A stretch of DNA of 64,000 bases from Nectonema munidae (GCA_030549495.1 JAUIRK010000494.1:1-64000); one strand, 5' to 3'; shown: positions 1 to 24,560, counted from the first letter of the stretch. Notes: generated by a model not told the origin, from the letters alone. Made by a program: numbers and translations.

Positions 1-452
1 AATTTATTTCGCATAACAAAGAAAACAATAATAATATTCATGTCATTTCATCATTATAAAATATTTATGAAGAAAAGGTGTATTACAAATTTCACGTTAA
101 AATGCGAGGAAACTCAAAAGGCCATTTCAAGTCGCTGGTATGAGTATCCTAATAGAATTCATTTTATCCAGAACAAATATAGAAAAGTTAACAATATATG
201 TAAAAAATGTATTTGAAGATAGTTTATATAATAATCATAAAATAAATAATTACATCATAGAAAAGAATGGCGAATAAATAACTAAATAGTAAAAAAAGGA
301 AGAAAAAAACATCACAAAGAAGGAAAGATTCAAATGCTACGGATCATATATGAAGACAGGGTTTGATAAATATTTATGTATAATTATGGAGAAAATTATT
401 CAGAATACTCAAGATGAGGGTATATATATACTATAAATAGGAGTCAGTGTTA

Positions 453-2454
453 CTAGGTTGAACATAAGAAACAATCCTTAATTATACAATTCATTTCATA
501 TTTACTTATAAAGTATTCTTTTATTTTATATTTAAAATTATAAGACGAAGTACAAATGAGTTCCGAGTTATATAAAAATTCATTCCAAAAGCATATTACT
601 CTATATTTTAAATACCTTTTAGAAGTTGGAAGCCTAAAATATGGGATTACAAATTTAGTTGGAAACCGCAGCGAGTGATGTGGATTTTGATATATTGAGG
701 GAATCCAATCATTGAAAATTATAGGAAGCATATTATGATTGTATTTGTATATAAATTTTGATATCTGAACATGATATATATCCTTTAATTTCAATAAATT
801 ATTATTAACAAACGATGGTGTGGTGTGCTCTCTGTACTTTAAATTAAATACTGTTCTTAAAACTTTCTTTTGTAAAATTTCAAGCTTAGAAATATTAGCA
901 TGACCCTAATTTACTACGCTATAGTAAAAATGAGGTAACACCAAAGAATTATATAAATTTAATTTAATGTTTATATTGAAATCATTTTTAAATCTTTTAA
1001 ACAAACCAAGTACACTACTTACTTTAGAAGATAAGTAATTTACATGATCTGACCATGAACACGTATTGTTCACCATTAAACCTAAAAGATTAAACTTATC
1101 AACTATCTCAAGACCAAACCTACTGGCATATAATTTGCGACTGTGATTGATGTAAACTGATCATTAAACATATTCGTAATTGTTTCTAAGTTAGTTTCTA
1201 TTTTATCATTTATTTTAATCGCATATTTTTCATTTTTACATGGTTTATTCCAAGTGTCCTTGGGTGAACCTATACCGCTAAAGATTTTAGAATAATAATT
1301 TTTTTCAAATGTTTGATTTTAGTTTTAACCTCGTTTCTATATTTAATAAATTCCTTTTTGAGTTTGGGATTTGTATTACATTTTTTTAACTTTGCATGAC
1401 AGATATCTCTTATTTTAATCAGATTGAGTAAATCAAATGTTATCCAATAATTTTGTTTATGATTATATTTTGAATTTTTATTTAATATCTTAATTTTAGT
1501 GCCCTCATTTACTATTTTAAAATTAATCGAATTGGCCAATTCTTCAGGCAGATCAAGATTAGGTTTAGTAAAGTTAAACCAATCAAATCTAGCTATTTTT
1601 TCAACGAATTTATTTTCATTAAATGATTTCGAAAAACGAAAAGATGAGCATGATTCCTTTATGTTCAAAGAAAATAAAATAATATTATGATCCGATAATG
1701 ATGTAGGGAAGATAAAAGATTTATAAATAGATACGTTTATTGGTATAAATATATTGTCTATTAAAGTTCCTGATATATCTCATGTTATTCCTGTTATGGC
1801 AGGTTTTAAGAAATTAGATTGCAAAACATTTAAGAAATCAGAAACATTCTCAGAAACATCAACTTTTAGGAGATCAATATTGAAATCTCCTATTAAAATG
1901 TTATTATATGTAGAAGATACCTTAGTGATTAAAAAGTTAGAGAACTCATCAATAAAGAAAGATAAGTTTGGACTTAGAGATGGTGGACGATATATATTAT
2001 GTATTATTATACTGTTGTTACAGGATAGTAATATTTATATTGAAAAGGATTCAAAAAAATTTGTTTCATAATAATTATCAATAACGTTAAAATTTAAAGT
2101 ATTATTTATTAAAAAAGCAATGCCTGAATGTTTTGTAAGTCTACAAGGGATGTGAACAAAACTATAACCCTTTACCCTTAAATCGTAATCCTTATAATTT
2201 AGCCAACTTTCTTGTAATGCTAATATTTTTAGTATTTTATTAGTAATAGAATTGAAACTGTGTACAAATACCTCAAGTTCAGAATATTTATTGATAATTG
2301 ATCTTATATTCACACTAGCTACATTAAAATCATATAAAATATTGTTATTTAAACTATGATAATATATATATTCAGAGGATGTGATATCAGTGTAGTTTAT
2401 ATTACTGAAGTAATAACTATCTAATAAATTTTTAGATAAATGTTCAATCATCAT
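453..2454 (-). pseudogene. LINE ORF2 remnant: endonuclease plus C-terminal part (copy A)
   Basis: From 2454 down to 2035 the frame encodes the N-terminal half of an APE-type endonuclease (LALQESWL, the Mg-binding Glu motif; SGIAFLI). After a frame change the rest follows, with HNIYRPPSLSPN, ILIGDFNIDLL and LSDHNIILF, the GDFN and SDH catalytic boxes. The segment 1668-1270 is the linker between endonuclease and reverse transcriptase. The segment 794-453 (ending in CFLCST) is the far C-terminus with the F-W-N-E-F motif that follows the thumb in CR1-like elements. The polymerase core between them is missing. This copy is dead for transposition. Confidence 0.85.
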
Positions 2455-3561
2455 TAATGTTACAATTTAATGTTACATCATAATAATTACAATTAACTAA
2501 CGTATTTAAATAATTCTTATTCAAATTATCAAAATATGATTTTAAATTACTAAGAGAAGAACAATCTTTAGAATTACAAATATGGTTACATTCAAAGTTT
2601 TTATCATAGCAATTTTTACAAAATAGTTGGTCTTTCCTAGAACAAGTGTTAGAAAAATGATTACAACCACAATATTTACAAGTTGGATTAATTTCAGAGC
2701 AATCTTTGTAATAGTGATTAAACTTATTACATTTACTACAAGTTTTTATAAAAGTTTTTAATAATTCACAGGAATGAGCTTCACAATTGATGAAAATATA
2801 TTTTTTTATAAATAAGCTTTTTACAATCGCATGATTAAATTTAATACCAACATTATAAAAATCAGATTTAGGATTATTAGTAAATTTAAAAATATTTACC
2901 ACATCAGTAGAATGAATTCCATTTTGTTCACAAATAATATCCTTTAAGCTTTCAAGAGAAATGGAATTATCAATGTGCTTAATACAAAAATAAGGACTTT
3001 TAGGACTCAAAGAACTAAATAGAATATTATTTTTAGTGAGTGAAGACTTTAAAGAACAAATATTATCATTTGAACTTGTCTCTAAAAGCAACGTATTGTT
3101 CTTTAATCTTTTATATTTTGTAAAACATAATTTGTTGCTCCTAGGATTAAGCTTTTTTTGAATTTCTTCTTTAGTATTACTACCAGTATCTTCATTGAAA
3201 AACTCTGGGATAGATAGAGATAAAGAAGGGTCAAAAGATTTATGATTTGATGTTACTTTGAGAGGTTTAGGGTACAACAAAGAATTATTATCAGAAACAA
3301 AATTAGCATAAGTATTGCTTTTAATCATTTTATCTTTAGACTTTTGTATTGAAGAAAAATTAGAAATTAAATCATTCTTGAGAGAGTTAATTGAATCATC
3401 AATTTTCTGTAAACTTTCTTCAATATCAGAATTTGACTTTTTTGAAGCCTGTTTTCTCAGAACACTTATCAATACTTTAGCCAAATCCTCTTTAGTAATT
3501 TCTCTAAATTTTTAATATTGCCTTTCTCAGCAATTTTTACTATATCTTCAACATCTAACAT
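2444..3561 (-). pseudogene. LINE ORF1, gag-like RNA-binding protein with three zinc knuckles (copy A)
   Basis: The main open frame (3484-2444) encodes 346 residues. The expected N-terminus (MLDVEDIV...) starts at 3561 in another frame, so a small frameshift near 3490 separates the first 25 or so residues. The C-terminal third has three CCHC/CCHH-type knuckles, starting CSKCNKFNHYYKDC, CKYCGCNHFSNTC and CKNC. The middle has the conserved SLSIPEFF motif and a basic RRM-like segment shared with the ORF1 at 61280-62341. ORF1 proteins of this class coat LINE RNA. The stop overlaps the ORF2 start by 11 bases (ATGATGATTGA), an arrangement suited to coupled translation or re-initiation. Confidence 0.85.
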
Positions 3562-5450
3562 TTCAAAATGAGCAAGGAACAAAAGATCAAATAAAAATTA
3601 AAGAAATTATTATACTTTAACTTTAATCGAAGTAAGAGGTTTAACTTTAAGACACCATTTTTATTTTTTCCAGAAAAAGTATAAATAAAAAAAAGGCAAA
3701 AATAGGCCTGACAAGAACTTGAGAGCAACCCTAGTAACTTCATTTTATATAACTCTTCAACTCTCAAACAATTCATTTCTACAAACTTTTCATTAGTTGA
3801 ACTTTAAGCTAAAAATTGATCTCACAATTTTTTTTTGAAGTGATGAGATACTGAAAAGATCAACATGACCCCAGTTAATTAACAAAAAAGACAAAGTATT
3901 TTCGACAATAGATTTGTAAATTATTATCTTTGTTTTAACAGGCAAAAAATTCATGCTACGAAACATTGACAAACTACAATTCAACTTTTTTCGGACTTTT
4001 TGAATATGAGCCTTCCATGAGAGTTTTTTATCTAAAATTATACCAAGAAAATTTAAAGAGTTTGAAAATTCTATTTTTGTTCTACAAATAGTATGTTCGT
4101 GTTGTTTTTTCTTATTTGAAGAATGTGAAGGAAAATGTATGGCTTTTATTTTCTCAATATTGATTTGAAGATTATTATGTTTCAATAGATTCATAATATT
4201 AAACAAACAAATTTCTCCATCAGTCATATCACTTACTTTAAAAAGTGAGGATATATCATCAGCATATGCACATGCAAGTATATTATCTCTTTTTATTGAA
4301 TCTAACACGTCATTTAAATAAATAACAAACAGTATAGACCTTAGAACTGTTCCTTGCCAAACACCTAAATTGATATTTTTTCAAAAGGTTAATTTATCCT
4401 ATTGATTTCAACATATGAAATTCTATCAGTTAGAAAGGAAAAAATTAGGTTGATTGAAGAGCTACCGATATTATAAGAAGATAGTTTTTCGCAAAGCAAA
4501 GGTATAGAAATAGTGTCAAAAGCGCTAGCTAAATCAAGAAAAACACCAATCCAGTCGGAATTGCTATTCCATGAAGAAACAATGCCATCTATAAAAGCAG
4601 AATGCAGGTTTTCGATTGATATAAGATTCCTAAATGCAAACTGATATGAAGAACAAAGTTTATTACTTTCAAAATAATTATAGAGATTTTATACAAAAAT
4701 TTTTCTAGAATTTTTGGCCCATAATTATGCATTTCTGATTTAGAACCTTTTTTGATACTTTCGATTTATAAAAATCAAGAACTTGTAGAAAATTTTTTGA
4801 TGCTAAAGAAGAAGACAAACTTGATTGCATAACATTGTTCAAACTTTCTTTTTGTAAATAATTAAAAAATTTGTCAAATTCAATGTATTCTTTTTTCATA
4901 TTTATAACTATCGTTAGAAGAAAAGCAGTGATCTAAAGAAATAAAAATTGGTAGGTGACTCGATAAAGATGAAATAATTACGCCTGAACTAAAATATTGA
5001 AATTTATTATCTATTAGATTTTTTGAAATCGGTCTTATAGTAGAATAAATCATAGGAAAAAAGGAGTAGGAAGCCATAAGATCTAGGATAGAAGAGATAT
5101 AGAGAAGATGGGCAGAAAAAAAGTTCATATTAAAATCGCCTAGTACTACACTATTTTTATAACATTTACTCGAATTCAAAAAGTAAGAAAACTCATCCAG
5201 AAACAGCTTGTAGTCTTCGGACTTATATATTGTATGCCTATAAATGTTGTTAATGAACATGGGACAATTTTTATGTTGATCGAAGATTTATATTTATAAA
5301 CAAAACCCCCTTTGATCAAACATTCATAGTTATAAAGATTGATAAAATATTTAGAGAGATAATTTTTAACAAATTTAACAGGGCCAGAAAAATTAATCAA
5401 AGAGCACAAAACTAAATTCCAATACTTACACACTGTATCTAAAAGAAATT
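3562..5450 (-). mobile_element. LINE copy B (CR1/jockey-like), head-to-tail with copy A, broken
   Basis: A second - strand LINE lies directly upstream of copy A. Endonuclease pieces occupy 5433-4880 (FINNIYR, VVLGDFNMNFF, LSSHLPIFISLDH; the SDH box reads SSH). Reverse-transcriptase pieces follow: VFLDLASAFDT at about 4550-4500, a G-x-V-L-x-x-I-L-F box near 4350-4320, and CAYADDISSLF near 4270. The thumb (LKHNNLQIN, FLGIILDKKLSWKAHI) runs to 3793, and a C-terminal piece (MNCLRVEELYKMKLL) lies at 3776-3555. There are several frame breaks. The 3' end of B and the 5' end of A meet somewhere at 3560-3720; the exact joint is not clear. Confidence 0.8.
3793..4308 (-). pseudogene. LINE reverse transcriptase, palm/thumb fragment (copy B)
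   Basis: This is a 171-codon open stretch. It starts just before the polymerase active site (ACAYADDISSLF, metal-binding Asp-Asp) and continues through the palm and thumb: NLQINIEKIKAIHF, FLGIILDKKLSW and FRSMNFLPVKTKIIIYKSIV. It ends WGHVDLFSISSLQKKIVRSIF, the normal thumb sequence of CR1/jockey reverse transcriptases. The fingers (LDLASAFDT) lie upstream in other frames at about 4550-4320, so the enzyme is not translatable as a whole. Confidence 0.85.
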
Positions 5451-5569
5451 TTAGAATTACAGAGATTGTACATTAGAATAACAATATGATTAGAATTTTT
5501 CATATAAAAACCGTCTTTTTGATGATTATAATGGAACCAACTAGAAAAAACGTATCGTAAAACATAGTG

Positions 5570-5680
5570 CCCGGAAAATACGCCGTAAACAAGTTTGCCG
5601 TAGGAAAACTCGCCTCGGGAAATTTCTCCAAATAGGAAAAATTGCCGCAAGACAATTTTGCCGTAAAACAAGTATTTGTG
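5570..5680. repeat. Cluster of short degenerate repeats (TTGCCGTAAAACAA type)
   Basis: At least four spaced copies of a GCCGTAAAACAA-like motif (GCCGTAAACAAG, GCCGTAGGAAAA, GCCGCAAGACAA, GCCGTAAAACAA) occur within about 100 bases. This resembles the subterminal repeat arrays of MULE/foldback-type MITEs. No partner arm or target duplication was found, so the element cannot be delimited. Confidence 0.35.
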
Positions 5681-5779
5681 ATAAAAACAGTTTGGTTTTT
5701 GAAGAACCATTTTATCTCTTTCAAACAACCAAATTTGGCCAAGTATTTTTTTATTTTATCAAGTTTCAGGTATGACCAA

Positions 5780-7002
5780 AACATGCAATGTGTTTCCTGC
5801 TACTATTTTTGATCCTTTTCTCAGTGTTAGGTGTGAGAGGAATATCTTTTTGCATATAAGTCATTTTTCGTTTGGATACAATCTCAAAGAATTAAAAATG
5901 AATATGTCCAAGAATTGTGTAAAAGAAGTAAAGACCATTTCAAGATCGTTAAAAATAAATCCTTTATCTAAAAAATTCTACTCCTCCTATATAGAAATTA
6001 TATGCTTGGATCAATTTTGGCACTGGAATGAAAATAAGTTTTTTAAAGCCTGAGAGAATTTTTGTGATAACATAGGCTTATTTTTTCAAAAATTGGAACC
6101 AATGGTTATTATTTTGAGCATTTAACATAGAGATGTATGGGATATCCGTAAATTTTTTTACATCCTCTTAACATTCTCATCCGCGATTCATTTAAGTTTC
6201 GACATCCAAAATTTTCAAACATTTTTCTTTTTTCTATATACAGCAAATTCTTTTGCGAATTTTTCAATTTTTACTTTGTCCAAGATTTTTATGATAAGTA
6301 TGTCTTTATAAAAACATTATGCACTAGCAAATGTATCTAAATATCTCTCTAAATTTTAAAGAAGTATAAAATTTGCGTTTGCTTGAATAGAAATTATGAT
6401 ATCCGCATCCCCATCCACTAAAAAAAATAATTCCGACATTCGCATCTGCCAGGATGTCAAATTTGATATACGCATCCTCATCCGGGGATACAAAAAGTTT
6501 CTTATCCAATACATCTATTTAAAACAATGTTATTTCTTTAAAATACTTCTAACTCTCCAACTATTTTAACTTTTTTTTTTTTTTTGAGTTTTTATATAAA
6601 TTAAGCAGACGATTTTTGGACACTGGTGATATGTATTTTTTCTAATTGAAGTTTTTGGATTAAATATAAGCCTCCAATTTTTTAGTTAATGACTTAATCT
6701 GGGTATCGTAATTTTATTTTGTTTAAAAAAGAAGTAGAGAATAGAGTAATATATACATTTGACAAGCAATAAAGTTGTTTATATTTGCCATTTTGTCCAT
6801 CTAATCCTGTAATGTAATTAATTTTTTTAAAGAATCTTCAATTTTAGACAAAATGTAAAAAGTAGAAATCTTACTTCATTTTTCAGTATTCAAATCTCTT
6901 TAATGTGTTTTGCGAGTTAAAAATAGTGTTTTTGACAAGTTATATACTTTTCAATTAGAGATGTGTGTTTAAAATTTAGAATTTGTTTATTTTTAATTTT
7001 AG
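5780..7002. other. AT-rich non-coding stretch upstream of the first visible EPRS exon
   Basis: No gene is seen. Short open frames here (for example 5772-6053) are compositional. Around 6140-6200 and 6395-6490 there are copies of a GATATCCGCATCCTCATCC-like motif that recurs near 37918-38000, probably ends of a decayed DNA transposon. The last 20 bases form the pyrimidine-rich acceptor of the EPRS exon at 7003. The stretch, and the LINEs to its left, could be one EPRS intron or partly the region 5' of a separate ProRS gene; the window does not show which. Confidence 0.5.
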
Positions 7003-19647
<12,645 letters not shown>

Positions 19648-19665
19648 TTACTTTTTTCTTTTATA

Positions 19666-19671
19666 AATAAA
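19666..19671 (+). promoter_or_regulatory. Polyadenylation signal of EPRS
   Basis: AATAAA, 18 bases after the EPRS stop codon, so the 3' UTR would be very short. Confidence 0.6.
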
Positions 19672-19710
19672 GACATATCACTCAGTCATTTTAATTAGAA
19701 ATTATATTAG

Positions 19711-19824
19711 TCCATAACACGACTGGACTCTTGTACTCACGGAACTTTTACAACTGCAGAACATATACTGAATTTATAGAAAACGAATATTTTTACGCTA
19801 AACCAAAAGAATTTGTTTGTCTTG
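19711..19824 (+). CDS. Possible orphan exon just after EPRS
   Basis: An open, coding-looking stretch reads HNTTGLLYSRNFYNCRTYTE followed by FIENEYFYAKPKEFVCL. It sits between an acceptor-like AATTATATTAG and a donor-like CTTG|GTAATT. It has no start codon of its own, and no neighbouring exon on the + strand was found. I do not recognise the protein. It could be an exon of an overlapping gene or a leftover of a lost one. Confidence 0.3.
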
Positions 19825-19849
19825 GTAATTATTATTTTTTTAATGTTTA

Positions 19850-20560
19850 AACTCCGTTAGTTTAACATTAACTGAACAATGCTTAATTAACTATTGTAAA
19901 GCTTACTAAAAATACCTAATTGACTAACAATGATAAAAATTATTATCGATATGGTCAGTATTGCATCCAAATAAAAATAATTTTCCATAACTCGACAAAT
20001 GGGGATGTCTAGATTGAAAACTGAACAAAGACGAATACATCAATACTTATACTTCAACCGCTACCCCATCTTTGACAAATTTCAAAAAAAAAAAGTTGAT
20101 GAAAATCATCTAGCATGATGTGAAACATTTGCAGATAATGACATAGTATTTTATAAGCCCCAATAGAAATATAGGAGAGCAATGTTTTGAGACAAAAAAT
20201 GGCTTTCGTAAAAGATTCGCAAATTTTAGTTAAAAAAATGCAATCTCTTTCAATAAGTTTCTCTCAAGAAAACATCGCTAACAATATAATGACAATTTTA
20301 CATTCATTGAAACACATGAAAAATGAGTATTATAAGTACTTGGCACGCAGTACATAAATTGAAATGTTTCATGGTTTCGCTTTGCCATGAAACAAACTGT
20401 GAAGCTATTTATTTTTTGAATATATTGAACACACATTTCTGCGAAAAAATTTTACATTAGCTAAATTGTTCTCGCTAAATTATTTTATTGGTAGTTAAAA
20501 TTTATATCGGAATGTTGAGTGTTCAACATTACTTCATAAATTTTGAGTAAAAATAAAATC
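19850..20560. other. AT-rich intergenic stretch
   Basis: No gene recognised between the EPRS 3' end and the LINE on the - strand. Confidence 0.5.
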
Positions 20561-20569
20561 TAAGTGGTA

Positions 20570-22245
20570 GAGCTGTCGTTTTCCGCCGGGCTCTGTCATT
20601 CCAGAAAACCCGAACTACGAAGGTAGGCAGCCACGTCTTCTGGTCGTAGCGATAATTGCATTACGTGGCTGTGAACTTGTCTGAGTTAAGTTTTGGCAGA
20701 GAGTTGTGTGATGGTTTAATATATTCTTGTATGTATTGAGTGCTGGATGAGGTCCGTGGCGGAGTCTTGATAGGTGAACGCTTTCAGATCTGGAGAGCAA
20801 AGCTTCATTGCTGCTTATCACAGGAGGCGGTGTGTCCAGTATTTTGTTAAAGGGAAGGTTGAGAGGAGCTTGTTTAGTCAAGTGGGTATGGAAATGTTTT
20901 TATATTGTGTTGCGTTTGTAGAATGAGGTAGTGAATTTTCCCTATAGTAGTAATGAGGAGTTCTCTTTAATGTCTATGTAGGAGGACTGTCTTTGAAATA
21001 GTAGCAAGGGCTCTCTTTATTATTGTGTGCCTTTCATGAATAAGTGTTGCTTCATGGTGAGAAGTTTAGCTTTTTCATGTAGGTGTTCATTAGGTGTAGA
21101 TTGTGTGCTATCTAATATAATACCAAGTGCCGTGTTTGTAATTTTTTAAGCTGTGTTAGATATAACGGGAGCCCAAGCTGGACTGCCGTAGTTCATTATT
21201 ATGTGTTGTTTGTAAATTAATGTGAGAATTTCTTTATTTTGACGAAATGTTCTTGTTAGTGCTGATTAAGTCTGCGCCTACATTTCACGATTATGTTGTT
21301 GATGTGTGTTGAGAAAGACATGGAAATATTGATGTGATACTGAGTATTTATGTTTCGGGTTTGTGTGGTATTGTGATGCTGAGTTTAGCAGTAGGTACGA
21401 CTTGGTGTTTTTTGTTGTGACTAAATAGGAGTATGCTGCTAGACTTTGTTGGTGTTGCTTTGCGGCTATTTTTCTTTGGCCAGTTTTCGAGTTTGGTTAG
21501 GTAAGCTTGTACTGGTGTGTATAGATCATCAGCGTAAGAGATGAAAATATTATTTGGTTAAAAGAGTTGAACTCAGAACTGATTTTGTTGATGAGAAATC
21601 TGCGTGGGATCGTATCGAACGCTTTATTTATGTCTAAAGTGATCAATAGTGTTCTGTGATGTGCGCGTTTGGAGTTAAAACCGTCATTTGTGTAAAGTTG
21701 TGGTTTGATCTAAAAGCCACGTTGAGTTGCAAAATGGGATGTGTGGTGTTATTTTATCTAAAATCAGACGTTCAATAACTTTAGAAGGGACGGTTCTTTG
21801 TTTGTTTTGTGATATGTAACAATCTTGCCGATTTTCCAAATATTCAGAATTATGAAGTGAGAGTAGGAGTAGTTGACAATATTTGTGAGTGTATGAATAC
21901 CATTTAAATGGAGGTGTTTCAAATGTATGTTTGATATTTTATCCACACCCATGGCTGGGGAGTATTTAAGTTGTTTTATTATATGTTCAATGTCTTTGGT
22001 TGTGGCAAATGGTACTGTAGGATTTAAGGGACATTTTTATTAACGTCTGTTGTATCTTAACGGTGTTTGGGGCTAAGTTGGAAATTTTGTAATGTTTTAT
22101 AAATATATTAGCTTGTTGTTTCCGATTAGGAATTTTTTCTTTTATACTGATTCGAATATGACTTGGGGTAATTCCACTGTTTGAGATGCTGTGTATAGTT
22201 TTGGATATTTTTGCTGGACTATAGAAGGACCCCAGCAAATGGTAG
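20570..22245 (-). mobile_element. LINE copy C, jockey/I-like reverse transcriptase, 5'-truncated and decayed
   Basis: On the - strand the copy begins within ORF2 near 22245. The stretch 21952-21764 encodes GVDKISNIHLKHLHLNGI and NIWKIGKIVTYHKTNKEP, the fingers of a jockey-type reverse transcriptase. Near 21540-21480 is ISYADDLYTPVQAYLTKLEN, the active-site box with its typical A-Y-L-T-K-L-E-N-W continuation. The stretch 20881-20615 (SVHLSRLRHGPHPALNTYKN) is the C-terminal segment found in insect-type jockey elements, normally followed by a CCHC motif that is absent here. Its base use (richer in G+C, G-rich on the + strand) differs from the zinc-knuckle LINEs in this window, so it is a different clade. 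Many frame breaks. Confidence 0.75.
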
Positions 22246-22249
22246 AGCA

Positions 22250-22790
22250 GTCAACACTATCTCATAAATTTGACAAAAATAAGAAAAATATTTGTACGTG
22301 TAACTACAATTAGTCGCACAAATATAATTATTTAAAATTTAATAATAATTTGAGAGATAAGAGTAAAAATTTAACCTAAAAAATTTTAAAGAAATTTAAT
22401 TGAAAAAAACTTTAAAAAGGACAGGAAAGTAAGTAAAGAAGAAAATTGAACTTTCTAAATTTCCTTCACTTTCCTCTACTAAAGTTTTCTTTCTTTTGTG
22501 CGATTGTGAAATATATTTGTTTCCCTAGCATTTCCTACGTTTTATCTTTCAATTTAAAATGCTATTCAGAGAGAGATTTTTGTCTTAACCCTTGTAAACT
22601 AATTATTATGAAAATATAGTTGAAAGCTCTTTCCAAATATTCACTTTTAGAGGATATTTTAAAGTTCAATTTTTATTGAAAGAGAATCTCCAATTTTGAT
22701 AAAAATACATCAAGATTTTTAATTCGTTGAATAACTTTAAAAGCAAGTCCTAGACCCTTTTTCAAAACTGATATAAGTGGGTAAAAAACC
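22250..22790. other. AT-rich intergenic stretch
   Basis: No gene. The sequence at 22236-22290 (GGTAGAGCAGTCAACACTAT and onward) partly resembles 20520-20575 on the other side of LINE copy C, which may be duplicated flanking sequence. Confidence 0.4.
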
Positions 22791-22797
22791 GTAATTT

Positions 22798-24077
22798 TTA
22801 TTTTTCCATTTCATCAAACCATTCTGAGGAAGGAAATACTGTAGTATTAATTGCGACAAAAATACTATTTAGAAGGATAGGAGATTTAATAAAGATAAAT
22901 ATAATTGTTTTATTAGAATCTAAAGGATTAAAAATGTCCAATTTTTCAATAACATTACTCATGCTAAAGTACAAAAATGGGTAAAAATGCATATAATTTG
23001 TGAGCTCGTGTTTGATATATAATAATTTGGTATATTGATTCATTAGCAGAGTCATTTCAAGCACATCAACCAAATAGGTCATATTAGTGTAATAATAAAA
23101 AATAAATTGTACTTCTATAGATTCAAAAAAAGATAAAATACTAAAAATTGTAATATTAAGTGGTGTAATGAAAGCGTATGATTCTTTTGAAACGAGACGC
23201 CCGTATTTTTATGATGGAAAGGATTTCTGCGGTCGAAAGCACTCGAGGAGGCAAGACTTCCAGAAAGGATAAGAGGAAAAGAGGATGTCCTGCTTTTCAT
23301 TAACTTGATACGATCTCGTAATGCTAACTTGGAAGCTTGGAAAAAGGAAATGTCTCCTGAGATCATTAGGTCGAAAAGACACGTGTAAAAGTAAACGCTA
23401 TTGTTGCGAATGTTATGTGCAGCATCTGTGCATATATCGCTCGCTTCGTGGTGGGACATGGCAAAGGTGTTTATGCCTATTAAGCCTGGAGCAACTGAGG
23501 GGTGAGAGGATAGTATGAAGGGCAGGTGGAGACGTAAGTCGTGCGGACAGCCACGAGAACAAATTTCATAGGAGTCATTTGGAGAAGTGGACAAGCTCGA
23601 TGAAGTAGTAAGGAATTCTTTGGGTCCTCGAATGCTGATGGAAAGAGAAGACGAATGTTTTCTCACGCGAACTTCTGCTGAAATGTGCCTAAATAAGAAT
23701 TTTATGGCGATGAAACAAGTCAATATCTAAAAATGGAGCCTAGCAGATTTACCTGAGTTTTAAAATAATCTCGGAGGAAGACTTTGAAGATAACTCAACG
23801 ATGTGGTCTAGAAGAAATCCAGCAGTTTTACTGCCATCAAGAAATGTTTTAGGAAGGTACTTTGTGGTGGCTTCATATAACTTCTCCTTTGAGCATGGAT
23901 AATTTTCATTCACGATTATCACTACCTAATTAAGTAAACAAGTGAATTACACATTAACAAATTTTATATACAAATTTGGCAGTTTTTTTTATATTGCCCT
24001 AATTGAACAGGTAATGAGAACTTAGTTTTACTTTGTACCAACTCCGTGTCCTGAGGGAAATCATAGGGATGAAGCAC
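22798..24077 (-). CDS. Unidentified spliced gene (at least two exons)
   Basis: Two exons are well supported. Exon 23925-23753 reads VVIIVNENYPCSKEKLYEAT, then FLDGSKTAGFLLDHIVELSS and onward. Exon 23688 down to at least 23190 reads HISAEVRVRKHSSSLSISIR, then PKEFLTTSSSLSTSPNDSYE and onward. They are joined by a 64-base GT-AG intron with matching phase. An upstream mini-exon (24077-24039, VLHPYDFPQDTEL) fits the phase through a GTACAA donor. The 3' part is unclear: two other frames are also open near 23300-23190, and the open stretch 23082-22798 (ending VFPSSEWFDEMEK) may be the last exon. The exons are visibly richer in G+C than their surroundings. I do not recognise the family; no signal peptide or metal motif is evident. 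Confidence 0.55.
23115..23688 (-). CDS. Unidentified gene, long exon (3' end uncertain)
   Basis: Starts after the acceptor TTCTTATTTAG and continues the frame of the exon at 23753-23925 across a 64-base intron. It is open through HDLRLHLPFILSSHPSVAPG and SDICTDAAHNIRNNSVYFYT to at least FDRRNPFHH. The frame closes at 23115, but the last 25 or so codons are low-complexity and hydrophobic, so a splice site before that is likely. Confidence 0.5.
23753..23925 (-). CDS. Unidentified gene, internal exon
   Basis: The - strand acceptor TTACTTAATTAG precedes GTAGTGATAATCGTG and the donor is CTCAG|GTAAAT. It encodes 57 codons plus two bases (VVIIVNENYPCSKEKLYEAT ... SSSEIILKLR), with no stop. Confidence 0.6.
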
Positions 24078-24099
24078 CTCTCAAATTAAACTTAAAACA

Positions 24100-24560
24100 C
24101 AAAACCAGTTATTTACAAGTTATCATAAGTAGTTAAAAGTTTAACGGCTAAAGACCTATCTACGAAATTAAACAGCAAATGACCCTCAGACTGGACTTGC
24201 TTTATATATTAAAAATTAAATATTTTTATGGCTAAAAATAACTATATTTAATATCGTATTTTTTGTTACTAATAAAAATATATATCAAGACAAATTTTTT
24301 ATGATAAATATAATTTATTTCTCAAAATTATAACCTTGTTTATAAAACAAAAAAAATTCTCTTTAAAAATCAAACAACAAAGAAAGAAAATTGCCAAAAC
24401 GAAGTAAAAAGTATAAGAAAAAGTTCTAATATAAATATTAGTAGCTTAACAACACTCTAGAAAAGTGATTCCCAACCTTGTTCCAACGGTGACTCAATTA
24501 GTGTATGTATTATTTGTATCTATTCTTTTGTCTTCCAAGTTTTCTCATAATATATAAAAT
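24100..24560. other. AT-rich stretch, no gene seen
   Basis: It may be an intron of the - strand gene. Near 24459-24490 a GTGATTCCCAACCTTG-like hAT end is visible without a partner. Confidence 0.4.

Larger units (their letters stand above)
1..3561 (-). mobile_element. LINE copy A (CR1/jockey-like non-LTR retrotransposon), internally deleted
   Basis: Reading on the - strand, this copy holds an ORF1 with zinc knuckles (to about 3561), an ORF2 with an endonuclease (2454 down to about 1700), a linker segment (to 1270) and the conserved C-terminal segment beyond the reverse transcriptase (about 840-453). The catalytic core of the reverse transcriptase, including the YADD box, is absent between about 1270 and 1100, so the copy is internally deleted as well as frame-broken. 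Positions 1-450 hold only AT-rich 3' sequence. ORF1 and ORF2 share ancestry with the + strand LINE at 61 kb (same order, same zinc-knuckle spacing, same SLSIP-N/E-FF motif). The clade call rests on ORF layout and motifs, not on a tree. Confidence 0.85.

Noticed and set aside
5426-5784. Two - strand open frames upstream of LINE copy B
   Set aside because: They run across the GCCGTAAAACAA motif array and show no LINE or host protein similarity.
23321-23518. + strand open frame opposite the unidentified gene
   Set aside because: Antisense shadow of the - strand exon, which has matching splice sites.
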